Below the pieces are notes generated by a model. It saw nothing but the letters and a program-made list of their open reading frames with translations. It was not told where the DNA came from and did not search any database. Position numbers and translations under genes: made by a program. A DNA stretch of 6,978 nucleotides from Candidatus Portnoybacteria bacterium CG02_land_8_20_14_3_00_45_8 (GTDB lineage Bacteria > Patescibacteriota > Minisyncoccia > Portnoybacterales > GWB1-42-6), in contig PEUE01000012.1 of assembly GCA_002780785.1 (NCBI GenBank), positions 1 through 6,978 on the forward strand, read 5' to 3'. Shown piece after piece: positions 1 through 6,810 of this stretch; positions within the stretch are counted from its first letter, which is position 1; each line of letters opens with the position of its first letter.

Positions 1-2
1 TT

Positions 3-254
3 ATTCTTTTGGCATTTTGGTTGTGGTCGCTGGGCAGTGCTGTTGGCAGTCAGGCCAAAAATAAGTCAAGCGATAAGGGTTTGGAGAGTTTGGGCCAGCT
101 AAAAAATGATATCCCTACTTTGTGGCAGAGCTTGGGAGCAGGCATTGGTAATATTTGGGGTTCAATTGAGCAGGACTTGACCAATCAGTCAACTGATAGC
201 GGTCAAGAATCGGCCTCGCCCTCTCCGTTTTCAGACAGGTTGCCGATAGAGTAA
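3..254 (+). CDS. 3' end of an unrecognised membrane-anchored protein (partial)
   Basis: The reading frame is open from the window's left edge to a TAA at 252-254, so this is the C-terminal part of a gene that begins upstream; the TTG at 9 is only the first start-like codon, not a supported start. The visible piece, about 83 residues, opens with a hydrophobic stretch rich in Leu and Trp (ILLAFWLWSLGSAVG), which looks like the end of a transmembrane helix. A Lys/Ser-rich linker follows, then a stretch with Leu, Ile and Trp at helical spacing that could be amphipathic, and a Ser/Pro/Gln-rich tail that is probably disordered. I do not recognise the family. The separate spacer and promoter-like box before gyrA suggest it is not co-transcribed with gyrA, but that is inference. 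Confidence 0.5.
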   Translation: MLLAFWLWSLGSAVGSQAKNKSSDKGLESLGQLKNDIPTLWQSLGAGIGNIWGSIEQDLTNQSTDSGQESASPSPFSDRLPIE

Positions 255-267
255 AAACTACTCGGTA

Positions 268-386
268 GTCAGTTTCAAAATCGTAAATTTTTTCCCAGCG
301 ATAAAAATTTTACTCGCCAATCCTCCTCGCTCTCCGCTTAGGGCGGAACCATGCCCGCTCGTCGGATTGAGCGTTTTGGAACTGAC
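268..386. repeat. Long inverted repeat in the spacer upstream of gyrA
   Basis: The outer arms GTCAGTTTCAAAATCG (268-283) and CGTTTTGGAACTGAC (372-386) are reverse complements apart from one mismatch and one extra base. Inside them, CAATCC (318-323) pairs with GGATTG (364-369). The centre offers competing short GC pairings: CCGC with GCGG around 334-346, and GGGC (341-344) with GCCC (353-356). The stretch has no coding frame I believe in. It could be a decayed mobile or palindromic element, a structured 3' region of the upstream transcript, or an operator-like site, because its right arm ends just before the predicted gyrA -10 box. No T-run follows it, so it is not a canonical terminator. Confidence 0.45.
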
Positions 387-408
387 CGCCTCGTTTTAAA
401 CAAAGATT

Positions 409-414
409 TATAAT
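409..414 (+). promoter_or_regulatory. Candidate gyrA promoter -10 box (TATAAT)
   Basis: A perfect TATAAT lies 21 bases before the gyrA ATG in AT-rich sequence, which would give a transcript with a leader of roughly 15 bases. No good -35 hexamer sits 16-18 bases upstream; the nearest resemblance, CTGACC at 382-387, is 21 bases away and overlaps the inverted-repeat arm. The position is plausible, but a TATAAT arises easily by chance in such AT-rich DNA. Confidence 0.35.
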
Positions 415-435
415 TAGTTTTAATTTGTAGCGATT

Positions 436-3400
436 ATGGAAATAGGTCGTGTCAAACCGCAGGAAATAATTGAGGAGATGCAAAATTCCTACCTGGACTA
501 CGCCATGTCGGTGATTGTCGGTCGGGCCTTGCCCGACGTGCGCGACGGGCTCAAACCCGTGCACCGGCGGATTTTATACGCCATGTGGGATATGGGATTG
601 CGCTCCACCTCTAAGCTAAGAAAGTCGGCCACGGTGGTCGGCGAATGTTTGGGCAAATACCATCCGCACGGCGATATGGCGGTTTATGATACTTTGGTGC
701 GTTTGGCCCAGAGTTTTTCTATGCGTTATCCGCTGATACAAGGTCAGGGTAACTTTGGTTCATTGGACGGCGACTCGGCCGCGGCGATGCGTTATTGCGT
801 GGCCGGCGATACTTTGATAGTGACCGAAAAAGGATTGATGCCAATAAAGGAAATTTCTTCCGATCAAAACGAAGATATAAAACTAAAAATTCTTTCAAGG
901 AATAGAAATATTAATATTGCGTCAAAATGGTTTGACTCCGGCAACCGACAAATTATAAAAATTACGACAAAAAGCGGTCTTTCGTTGAAGGGCTCTTATA
1001 ACCACCCTATTTTAATTTGGTCAAAAAATTGTTTGACAGGACAGCCGTTTTTTCAATGGAAGCTTTTGAAACAGATTGGAATAGGCGATGCGGCGGTCAT
1101 AGATAGAGCATCGGATGTTCTGTGGCCTATCGCGGAGTTATTATTGAAACAATATTGGCCGGATCATTCTGATCGGCGCACGGAGAAAAAAATTTTACCA
1201 GAAAAATTAAGCGACGATCTGGCTTTTATCTTGGGCTTGCTTGTTTCCGAGGGAACGATTAAGAAAACCGAAATTGAATTTTGTAACAGCGACGCGGAAT
1301 TAATCAAGAAGTTTGAAGAGAGCTGGAAAAAAGTTTTTCCGGATTGCCGTCTGCATAAATTTTTTCGCGAACCCAATTCATTTGGCAAAAAACCATATTA
1401 TACTCTAGAGATACACTCTCGGCAAGTTGTTGAATTTTTACAGAATATCGGATTGACGCCGGTTAAGTCCGCGCAAAAAGAGATTCCGTTATTGATTGCG
1501 CAGTCGCCAAAATCGGTAGCAAGTTCTTTCTTGCGAGCTTGTTTTGAAGGCGATGGAAGTATTAGCTTTTCTGAAAAAATGACCGAATTAAGCTATATTT
1601 CGACCAGCGAGGATTTAATAAAAAGAATGCAGATTATTTTATTGAGATTCGGTATTTTTTCTGTCAGACGTTTTGATAAATGGCGCCGCACTCATAAACT
1701 TTATATCAGAGGATTGAATAATTACCGCGATTTTAAAGAACAAGTTGGATTTGTTTGCGTCTCTAAAACAAAAAAGTTAAACGAAGCGATTACCCGACTT
1801 CACAAAAATTATTCCCAATCCGATTTTGTTCCATATCTTGGCGAATTTGTCAGGTCGTCATTTGACAAAGGCAATGATTATCAATCTTGGGAGTTTGCTA
1901 TGAAGCATAACTTTGATCGTTACTCCAATATGGAACAAAATTATAGTCGGGTTTTGACGGCCGTAAGACCGCCTTACAAAATTTACACGGACGCAATTTT
2001 CGAAAATCTTTTATATAATAATTATCTGTTTGATCCGGTGGCAAAAAAAGAAACTTGCGGTAAGGAAAAAGTTTATTCGTTGCGCGTGGATAGCGATTGC
2101 CATTCTTTTATTGGCAATGGTTTCATCAACCACAATACCGAGTGTCGTTTGACGGCGCTGGCCGAGGAGATGATGCAGGATATTGATAGAGACACGGTTA
2201 ACTGGGTTGAAAACTACGACGGCACGCGCCAGGAGCCAACCGTGCTGCCCTCCAAGCTTCCCCAGCTTCTGCTTAATGGTTCCGTCGGCATCGCTGTCGG
2301 TATGGCCACCAATATTCCGCCTCATAACTTGAGCGAGCTGGTTGACGGCATAACTTATTTAATTGCCAATCCCAAAGCCGGCGTTGAGGACTTGATGAAG
2401 TTTATCAAAGGGCCGGATTTTCCGACCGGCGGAGAAATTTATGATAAGCAGGCAATCTGGCAGACCTATTCTACGGGCAAAGGAGCGATTGTTACCCGAG
2501 CCGTGGCTGAAATTGTAGAAGATAAAAAAGGCCTGCGTCAGATAATCGTTAGCGAAATTCCTTATCAGGTGAATAAAGCCACGCTTCTTGAAACCATTGC
2601 GGATCTGGTTAAAGATAAAAAAGTTGACGGCATCAAAGATATTCGCGATGAGTCGGATAAAGACGGCGTGCGGGTGGTGGTTGATTTAAAAAGCGAAGCT
2701 TATCCGCAGAAGGTTTTGAACCGGCTTTATAAATTGACCGACCTGCAGCGAACTTTCCATGTTAATCTTTTGGCGTTAACGGAAGAGGGCTTGCAACCCC
2801 ATGTGCAGCCGTTAAAAGCGGCCCTAGAAAACTATGTGGAGCATCGCTATCACGTGATTACGCGCCGCACCCAGTTTGACCTGGCGCGGGCCAAAGAACG
2901 AGCCCATATTTTGGAGGGTCTGAAAAAGGCGCTGGACCATATTGACCAGATAATCGCCACTATTAAAAAGTCAGCCGATAAAGAAGAGGCGCATGGGGCT
3001 TTATGTAAAAAGTTTAAGTTGAGCGCCGCGCAGGCCACCGCCATTTTGGAAATGAAACTGCAAACGCTGGCGGGCCTGGAGCGCAAAAAAATTGAGGATG
3101 AACTAAAAGAAAAACGGCGGGTGATTGGGGAGCTGGAAGAATTATTAAAATCGCCCAAGAAAATTTTAGGCGTTATTAAGAGCGAACTGGCATATCTTAA
3201 AGAAAAATATGGCGACGAGCGGCGGACCAAAGTGTTTGCCTCGCCGGTGGGGGAGTTTAAGGAAGAGGACTTAATTCCGGAAGAAGAATGTATTATCACT
3301 TTGACTCAGGGCGGATATGTTAAGCGGATGAATCCGAAAAATTACCGGGCGCAAAAGCGCGGCGGCAAGGGCGTTTCGGGCATTACCACGCGCGAGAAAG

Positions 3401-4260
3401 ACGCGGTCAAGCATATGGCTGTAGTTAACAGCCACGACAACCTGCTGTTTTTCACCAGCGCCGGCCGGGTCTTCCAGACCAAGGCCTACGAGATTCCGGA
3501 GGCCAGTCGCGTGGCTCGCGGGCAGGCGCTGGTTAACTTTTTGCAATTGGGTCCTAAAGAAGAAGTTAACGCCTTAGTGGCGCTTAAGGAAAATCTGAAA
3601 AACCGCAAAAAAGGCAACGGGGCAAACGGCGCCGTCACTGAGGAGAACTTTTTAGTTATGATGACTAAAGATGGTATAATAAAGAAGACGGCAGCGGCGG
3701 ATTTTGCCAACGTGCGCCGTTCCGGCCTCATGGCCATAACGCTGGACAAGGGCGATGAGTTGCGCTGGGTGAAGGCCTCTTCGGGCTTGGATGAAATAAT
3801 TTTAGTGACCGCCAAGGGGCAGAGTATTCGTTTCAAAGAAAAAGACGTGCGTTCCATGGGTCGTTCAGCCGCCGGCGTTTGGGGTATTAGATTAAAGAAA
3901 GGGGATGAAGTTATTGGTATGGATATTATTCGTTTCAAAGAAATGAAAAGCGGGGAGAAAAAAGAACTATTAGTGGTGATGGAGAACGGCTACGGAAAAA
4001 AGACGGAGCTTAAGCAATTCAAAGTGCAAAAACGCGGCGGGTCGGGAATTAAGGCCGCTCAAGTGACAGCCAAGACCGGCGCGATTGTGGTGGCCAAGGC
4101 GCTGGAAGGGAATGAGGAAGATATTATTGCCATTTCCCGGCAGGGCCAAGTTATCCGCACGGCCATTGGTTCAATTTCGTTGTTGGGTCGGGCCACCCAG
4201 GGCGTGCGCATTATGAAATTGGAAGCGGGAGATAAAATAGCGTCGGTGACGAGCCTGTAG
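436..4260 (+). CDS. gyrA: DNA gyrase subunit A precursor with in-frame intein
   Basis: GyrA is the DNA-cleaving and rejoining subunit of the A2B2 gyrase that adds negative supercoils. The precursor has 1274 residues; removing the intein (121-567) leaves 827, normal for GyrA. Features seen: the N-terminal [20 protein letters not shown] block; KYHPHGD in the DNA-binding domain; catalytic R119-Y120 (E. coli R121-Y122); the [14 protein letters not shown] block at 618-631, whose I619 matches the DNA-intercalating Ile174 of E. coli after removal of the intein; a coiled-coil stretch; and a C-terminal beta-pinwheel with the GyrA box QKRGGKG at 973-979 and a second degenerate copy, QKRGGSG, at 1198-1204. 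The GyrA box favours GyrA over ParC. An in-frame TAA at 421 leaves ATG 436 as the only reasonable start, with no Shine-Dalgarno. M81 occupies the E. coli Ser83 position. A Lys/Gly/Asn-rich loop (about 1056-1066) lies between pinwheel blades. gyrB is not in the window. Confidence 0.96.
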   Translation: MEIGRVKPQEIIEEMQNSYLDYAMSVIVGRALPDVRDGLKPVHRRILYAMWDMGLRSTSKLRKSATVVGECLGKYHPHGDMAVYDTLVRLAQSFSMRYPLIQGQGNFGSLDGDSAAAMRYCVAGDTLIVTEKGLMPIKEISSDQNEDIKLKILSRNRNINIASKWFDSGNRQIIKITTKSGLSLKGSYNHPILIWSKNCLTGQPFFQWKLLKQIGIGDAAVIDRASDVLWPIAELLLKQYWPDHSDRRTEKKILPEKLSDDLAFILGLLVSEGTIKKTEIEFCNSDAELIKKFEESWKKVFPDCRLHKFFREPNSFGKKPYYTLEIHSRQVVEFLQNIGLTPVKSAQKEIPLLIAQSPKSVASSFLRACFEGDGSISFSEKMTELSYISTSEDLIKRMQIILLRFGIFSVRRFDKWRRTHKLYIRGLNNYRDFKEQVGFVCVSKTKKLNEAITRLHKNYSQSDFVPYLGEFVRSSFDKGNDYQSWEFAMKHNFDRYSNMEQNYSRVLTAVRPPYKIYTDAIFENLLYNNYLFDPVAKKETCGKEKVYSLRVDSDCHSFIGNGFINHNTECRLTALAEEMMQDIDRDTVNWVENYDGTRQEPTVLPSKLPQLLLNGSVGIAVGMATNIPPHNLSELVDGITYLIANPKAGVEDLMKFIKGPDFPTGGEIYDKQAIWQTYSTGKGAIVTRAVAEIVEDKKGLRQIIVSEIPYQVNKATLLETIADLVKDKKVDGIKDIRDESDKDGVRVVVDLKSEAYPQKVLNRLYKLTDLQRTFHVNLLALTEEGLQPHVQPLKAALENYVEHRYHVITRRTQFDLARAKERAHILEGLKKALDHIDQIIATIKKSADKEEAHGALCKKFKLSAAQATAILEMKLQTLAGLERKKIEDELKEKRRVIGELEELLKSPKKILGVIKSELAYLKEKYGDERRTKVFASPVGEFKEEDLIPEEECIITLTQGGYVKRMNPKNYRAQKRGGKGVSGITTREKDAVKHMAVVNSHDNLLFFTSAGRVFQTKAYEIPEASRVARGQALVNFLQLGPKEEVNALVALKENLKNRKKGNGANGAVTEENFLVMMTKDGIIKKTAAADFANVRRSGLMAITLDKGDELRWVKASSGLDEIILVTAKGQSIRFKEKDVRSMGRSAAGVWGIRLKKGDEVIGMDIIRFKEMKSGEKKELLVVMENGYGKKTELKQFKVQKRGGSGIKAAQVTAKTGAIVVAKALEGNEEDIIAISRQGQVIRTAIGSISLLGRATQGVRIMKLEAGDKIASVTSL
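796..2136 (+). mobile_element. Intein with homing endonuclease, inserted after the GyrA catalytic tyrosine
   Basis: This is a protein-splicing element of 447 residues (precursor 121-567), translated with gyrA and expected to excise itself. It starts with Cys121 directly after catalytic Tyr120 and ends with NGFINHN, the penultimate His566 and Asn567, followed by Thr568 as the +1 nucleophile. Block A is [14 protein letters not shown]. Block B is KGSYNHPIL, with Ser187 where the usual TxxH motif has Thr, and His190. Block F is [13 protein letters not shown]. The ends and the insertion point (MRY before, TE after) match the Mycobacterium GyrA inteins as I remember them. A two-motif LAGLIDADG endonuclease sits in the middle. 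Base composition is clearly more AT-rich than the flanking exteins (901-960 has 18/60 G+C and 1621-1680 has 16/60, against 35/60 at 541-600 and 34/60 at 2281-2340), which suggests later acquisition. Confidence 0.95.
1219..1740 (+). other. LAGLIDADG (DOD-type) homing endonuclease domain within the intein
   Basis: This domain would cut intein-free gyrA alleles so that repair copies the intein into them. The first motif is [10 protein letters not shown] (precursor 264-273) and the second is [10 protein letters not shown] (365-374), each followed by the expected alpha/beta pattern. The catalytic acidic position is filled in both motifs, by Glu272 and Asp373, so nothing visible marks it as dead. 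After the second motif comes a helical stretch with [10 protein letters not shown], resembling a conserved block seen after the endonuclease motifs in other inteins, and then the C-terminal splicing blocks. There is no frameshift or internal stop. Activity is inferred, not shown. Confidence 0.85.
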
Positions 4261-4274
4261 AAGTTAAAAATGTA

Positions 4275-4346
4275 AATCTCAAAATGTAAAATTTAAGTAT
4301 TAGAAATTTACTTCGCAAATTTCTAATGATTTTAACATTTTAGATT
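4275..4346. repeat. Nested AT-rich palindrome after gyrA, possible terminator
   Basis: The core is a perfect 11-base inverted repeat, ATTAGAAATTT (4299-4309) with AAATTTCTAAT (4317-4327), around the loop ACTTCGC. The symmetry continues outward with small internal loops: AAAAT (4288-4292) with ATTTT (4329-4333), AAAATG (4281-4286) with CATTTT (4336-4341), and AATCT (4275-4279) with AGATT (4342-4346). It begins 14 bases after the gyrA stop, so a transcript would fold it at the 3' end of the gyrA message. The stem is AT-rich and no clean T-run follows, so a terminator or mRNA-end stabiliser role is a guess. Related AATGTAAAATT words recur on the opposite strand at 4403-4415. Confidence 0.55.
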
Positions 4347-4349
4347 GTT

Positions 4350-4381
4350 CCGACTTTGTCGAGAATGCTCGATAAAATCGG
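4350..4381. repeat. Imperfect 14-base-arm hairpin upstream of the methyltransferase gene
   Basis: CCGACTTTGTCGAG (4350-4363) and CTCGATAAAATCGG (4368-4381) face each other across the loop AATG, with one G-T wobble and one C-A mismatch on the + strand. It follows the larger palindrome directly, so most of 4275-4381 is self-complementary. No T-run follows immediately. The T-rich stretch from 4384 to 4416 leads into the methyltransferase start. Confidence 0.5.
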
Positions 4382-4416
4382 CATCATTTTGCATTTTAAT
4401 TTTTTAATTTTACATT

Positions 4417-4959
4417 ATGAATGGTACCGGCGGGTTTGTTAATCCGGATAAAGTCCTAGTCCAGTTGGACATCAAAGAGGGCATGAAAATTGCCGATTTT
4501 GGCTGTGGACACGGCTATTTTGCGATTCCCATTGCTCGGGCAGTGGGCAGCGAAGGCCGGGTTTATGCCATTGATGTTTTGGCCGAGGCCCTGGAGGCGG
4601 TGCGTTCACGGGCGCAGCTGGAAAATATCGTCAATATTGAAACCAGCCGGGGGAATCTAGAGACCCCGGGCGGTTCTAATCTTGGCGACTCTTCGGTTGA
4701 TATGGTTCTGCTGCACAATGTTTTGTTTCAATCTCAGAAGAAATCTGATATTATTAAAGAAGCTAGGCGGGTTTTAAAGGCCGGCGGATCTTTTGAAATT
4801 ATTGATTGGCAAGAAGTCCGAGCCAGCATTGGTCCGGAGAACGGCTGGCGTCTGGCGCCCGAAGAGGCGCGGCGTCTGGCTGAGAGTGAAGGTTTTATTT
4901 TTGCCAAGTCCTTTGATGCCGGCGAGTATCATTTTGGTTTATTGTTTCGTCAACCCTAA
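4417..4959 (+). CDS. Class I SAM-dependent methyltransferase, substrate unknown
   Basis: This 180-residue protein has a complete small Rossmann-fold methyltransferase core of the Methyltransf_11/31 (UbiE-like) type. The SAM-binding motif I is ADFGCGHGYF (26-35). The strand VYAID ends in Asp53, the residue expected to hold the SAM ribose. A motif II-like stretch, SSVDMVLLHNVLF, lies at 92-104, and EARRVLKAGGSFEIIDW at 115-131 gives the post-motif strand and turn. There is no signal peptide or membrane segment, so it should be cytosolic. The substrate cannot be read from the sequence: small molecule, lipid or protein are all possible, and calling it UbiE or an arsenite methyltransferase would over-reach. 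An in-frame TAA at 4405 fixes ATG 4417 as the start, with an A/T-only leader and no Shine-Dalgarno. It lies 15 bases before the solute-binding protein gene, suggesting co-transcription. Confidence 0.88.
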   Translation: MNGTGGFVNPDKVLVQLDIKEGMKIADFGCGHGYFAIPIARAVGSEGRVYAIDVLAEALEAVRSRAQLENIVNIETSRGNLETPGGSNLGDSSVDMVLLHNVLFQSQKKSDIIKEARRVLKAGGSFEIIDWQEVRASIGPENGWRLAPEEARRLAESEGFIFAKSFDAGEYHFGLLFRQP

Positions 4960-4973
4960 CTTTTAAAAAAGTT
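4958..4973. repeat. Small perfect palindrome at the methyltransferase/binding-protein junction
   Basis: AACTTTT (4958-4964) and AAAAGTT (4967-4973) are exact reverse complements around AA. The palindrome covers the last two bases of the methyltransferase stop and ends one base before the next ATG. It is AT-rich and weak as RNA structure. It might tune coupling between the two genes or be chance. Confidence 0.3.
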
Positions 4974-4974
4974 A

Positions 4975-6294
4975 ATGGGCAGAAAAGATAAAAAAGCGGT
5001 TTGGCTCTCAATGTTAGTAATTCCGGTTTTTTTCTCCGGTGTTTTTGCGGTTAGTTTTTCGCCCTGCCGGGAAGCGGCGCCGCCACAGATTACGCTGGAG
5101 TTTTGGAGCGTGTTTGACGATTCGGATGTTTACACTCCGCTATTGGCGCAGATGAAGGCCGACTATCCCAATATCAGCATCAACTATTTTAAAAAGGACG
5201 TGACCATCTACGAGAAAGAACTGATTGATGCGCTGGCCGCGGGCAAGGGGCCGGATATTTTTGCTATTCATAACACCTGGTTGCCTAAGCACAAAGATAA
5301 GCTGGCCGAAGCGCCAACCACCATGATTGATGAGAAGCGTTTCAAAGAGGTCTTTGTTGACGTGGCGGCGCAGGACTTGATTAATGAAGGAAAAATCTAT
5401 GGTTTTCCTGTGGCTGTTGATAATCTGGCGCTTTTTTACAATACTGATTTATTTAATTCAGCGGGTTTATCGGGTCCGCCCGCCACTTGGTCGGATTTTA
5501 ATAACGACGTGGAAAAGCTGACGCGGCGCGATGCCAGCGGCAATATTTTACAGGCAGGGGCGGCTATTGGCACAGCCCGCAACATTAACCGCTCAACCGA
5601 TTTGCTCGGCGTATTGATGCTGCAGGGCGGCACAAAAATGATTGATGACGCCAAGGCCGAGGCCACTTTTGACCGAATGGTCAGCTCCGCCAATCAAGAG
5701 GTCTTCAATCCCGGTCTGCAGGGCCTGCGCTATTTTACCGGCTTTGCCAATCGTAACAATTCTAAGATTTATACCTGGAACTCTCAGCAGAATTATTCTT
5801 TGGACGCTTTTGTTGAAGGCAAGGCGGCGATGATGTTTAATTATTCTTATCAGATTCCTCAATTGCGAGCGCGGGCGCCGCACCTGAATTTTGCCGTTGT
5901 GCCTCTGCCGCAAATTTCCGCCAACAGCAAAAAGGTAACCTACGCTAACTATTGGCCGCTGGCCGTGTCCAAGACCTCCAAAAATCAGACCCATGCTTGG
6001 CAGGTGCTGGGATGGCTGGTTAAGCAAGAAAACTTAAAAACTTATCTGGACGCGACTAAAAAACCCGCGGCTCGCCGGGACTTAATTGACGGGCAAAAGA
6101 GCGATTCGGACTTGGGAATATTTGCCGAGCAGGCACTGTTCGCTCAATGCTGGTGGCAGGCCGACAATATTGCGGTGGAACAGATTTTTGCCGATATGAT
6201 AGAGTCGGTAACCAACGGCAGCGCGACGGCCGAAGAGGCCCTGCAGAGGGGAAACCAGCAGACAACGCTGTTAATGGGGAAAGCTAATCCTTAA
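4975..6294 (+). CDS. Exported ABC-type solute-binding protein, family 1 (SBP_bac_1)
   Basis: This 439-residue protein resembles the sugar-type (MalE-like) extracellular binding proteins that deliver a ligand to an ABC importer. The N-terminus has basic residues (RKDKK), a hydrophobic core at about 9-25, and then either a signal peptidase I site after VFA (23-25) or lipidation at Cys31. The lipobox would be SFSPC, with Pro before Cys, which is poor, so the mode of anchoring is uncertain. The mature part begins with TLEFWSVFDD. Family landmarks follow: AAGKGPDIFAIHNTWL (88-103), GFPVAVDNLALFYNTDLF (143-160), a TWSDF helix start, AFVEGKAAMMFNYSY (278-292), and a C-terminal lobe with KVTYANYWPLAVSK and many aromatic residues. 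Ligand unknown. No permease or ATPase gene is visible here. An in-frame stop at 4957 leaves ATG 4975 as the start, without a Shine-Dalgarno. The next gene starts 15 bases after its stop. Confidence 0.9.
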   Translation: MGRKDKKAVWLSMLVIPVFFSGVFAVSFSPCREAAPPQITLEFWSVFDDSDVYTPLLAQMKADYPNISINYFKKDVTIYEKELIDALAAGKGPDIFAIHNTWLPKHKDKLAEAPTTMIDEKRFKEVFVDVAAQDLINEGKIYGFPVAVDNLALFYNTDLFNSAGLSGPPATWSDFNNDVEKLTRRDASGNILQAGAAIGTARNINRSTDLLGVLMLQGGTKMIDDAKAEATFDRMVSSANQEVFNPGLQGLRYFTGFANRNNSKIYTWNSQQNYSLDAFVEGKAAMMFNYSYQIPQLRARAPHLNFAVVPLPQISANSKKVTYANYWPLAVSKTSKNQTHAWQVLGWLVKQENLKTYLDATKKPAARRDLIDGQKSDSDLGIFAEQALFAQCWWQADNIAVEQIFADMIESVTNGSATAEEALQRGNQQTTLLMGKANP

Positions 6295-6309
6295 ACACTA
6301 TTGTTAAAA

Positions 6310-6714
6310 ATGAAACTTTATTTAAAAACTAAAGTGTGGCCAATTATTTTTCTGGCGCTGGGGTGGGCGGCGACAGCCAGCGCGGCGGGATTAGTGCCTT
6401 GCCGAGGCAGTGGTTGCACACCTTGTTATTTGATGAAGATGGTGAGCGACATCATAAATTTTATGACTCTTGATGTGGCTTTTCCATTGGCCGGACTGCT
6501 TTTTTTAATTGGCGGCATTATGATGGTGATGTCAAGCGCTTCGGAAAATAATTATAAAAAAGGCAAGACCATTATTGTTAATACTTTAATCGGCGTGGTG
6601 ATTGTAGTGGCCGCTTGGGCAATTATTAACACATTGATTGTGACTATTGGTTCCAACATCGGCGGAGTGCAGGTAGAAAAATGGTGGAATATTATTGATT
6701 GCGTTCTTAATTAG
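6310..6714 (+). CDS. Type IV secretion pilin-like small membrane protein (T4SS_pilin family)
   Basis: I read a 134-residue protein with a signal peptide (basic KLYLKTK, hydrophobic 10-22, cleavage after ASA at 23-25), then the cysteine motif LVPCRGSGCTPC (28-39) and two hydrophobic helices at about 58-76 and 88-110 separated by a basic loop (NNYKKGK). This architecture resembles VirB2/TrbC-type pilins, specifically the small T4SS_pilin family (PF18895 as I recall) common in Patescibacteria, whose members carry a similar LVPC...CxxC start. It is expected in the membrane or assembled into a surface filament; three cysteines in the motif could form a disulphide outside the cell. ATG 6310 is preferred because it directly precedes the basic signal-peptide start; TTG 6301 in the same frame would add three residues. 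There is no Shine-Dalgarno. The 15-base gap after the binding-protein gene suggests one transcript. Confidence 0.75.
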   Translation: MKLYLKTKVWPIIFLALGWAATASAAGLVPCRGSGCTPCYLMKMVSDIINFMTLDVAFPLAGLLFLIGGIMMVMSSASENNYKKGKTIIVNTLIGVVIVVAAWAIINTLIVTIGSNIGGVQVEKWWNIIDCVLN

Positions 6715-6715
6715 C

Positions 6716-6754
6716 CGGTTTAAAATGAACCGACCCCGCGCTAAAGCGCAGGGT
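6716..6754. repeat. Two small hairpins just after the pilin-like gene
   Basis: CGGTT (6716-6720) pairs with AACCG (6728-6732), starting two bases after the TAG stop. Next, CCC plus GCGC (6734-6741) pairs with GCGC plus GGG (6746-6753), with one C-A mismatch and loop TAAA. Neither is followed by a T-run, so they are not textbook terminators but could mark the 3' end of the transcript. Confidence 0.4.
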
Positions 6755-6779
6755 ATCTGGGCGGTTATATTTTGCAAGG

Positions 6780-6808
6780 TGTCGGCTCCGCCGACAGATT
6801 ATTATATT
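6780..6808 (+). terminator. GC-rich hairpin with weak T-rich tail, possible terminator
   Basis: TGTCGGC (6780-6786) and GCCGACA (6790-6796) form a perfect 7-base stem with the loop TCC, followed by GATTATTATATT. The stem is right for a factor-independent terminator of the upstream run, but the T-tract is broken by A residues. The same AT-rich stretch (TATATT, 6803-6808) could instead be a -10 box for the next gene, though no matching -35 is evident at normal spacing. Confidence 0.35.
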
Positions 6809-6810
6809 CC

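Noticed and set aside
9..254. A complete 81-residue gene starting at TTG 9
   Set aside because: The frame stays open through the left edge, so a truncated longer gene is the simpler reading.
796..2136. The insertion in gyrA as a group I intron, transposon or assembly error
   Set aside because: It is fully in frame, carries all intein splicing blocks and ends with His-Asn before Thr, which define an intein.
3673..3680. TATAATAA inside gyrA as an internal promoter
   Set aside because: It lies in conserved coding sequence (DGIIKK) with no gene start following, so it is probably chance.
2850..3938. Long antisense frames opposite gyrA, including 2850-3299 and 3486-3938
   Set aside because: They are opposite strongly conserved GyrA sequence, have Ser/Arg-rich compositions expected from reverse reading, and show no recognisable domain.
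436..4260. The gene as parC (topoisomerase IV subunit A)
   Set aside because: A GyrA box (QKRGGKG) at the right position in the C-terminal pinwheel and the mature length favour GyrA.
5436..6265. Antisense and alternative-frame stretches within the solute-binding protein gene
   Set aside because: The + strand frame gives a coherent family 1 binding protein over its full length; the others are shadows.
6301..6309. TTG 6301 as the start of the pilin-like gene
   Set aside because: ATG 6310 in the same frame starts a normal signal peptide, and the TTG has no Shine-Dalgarno to favour it.
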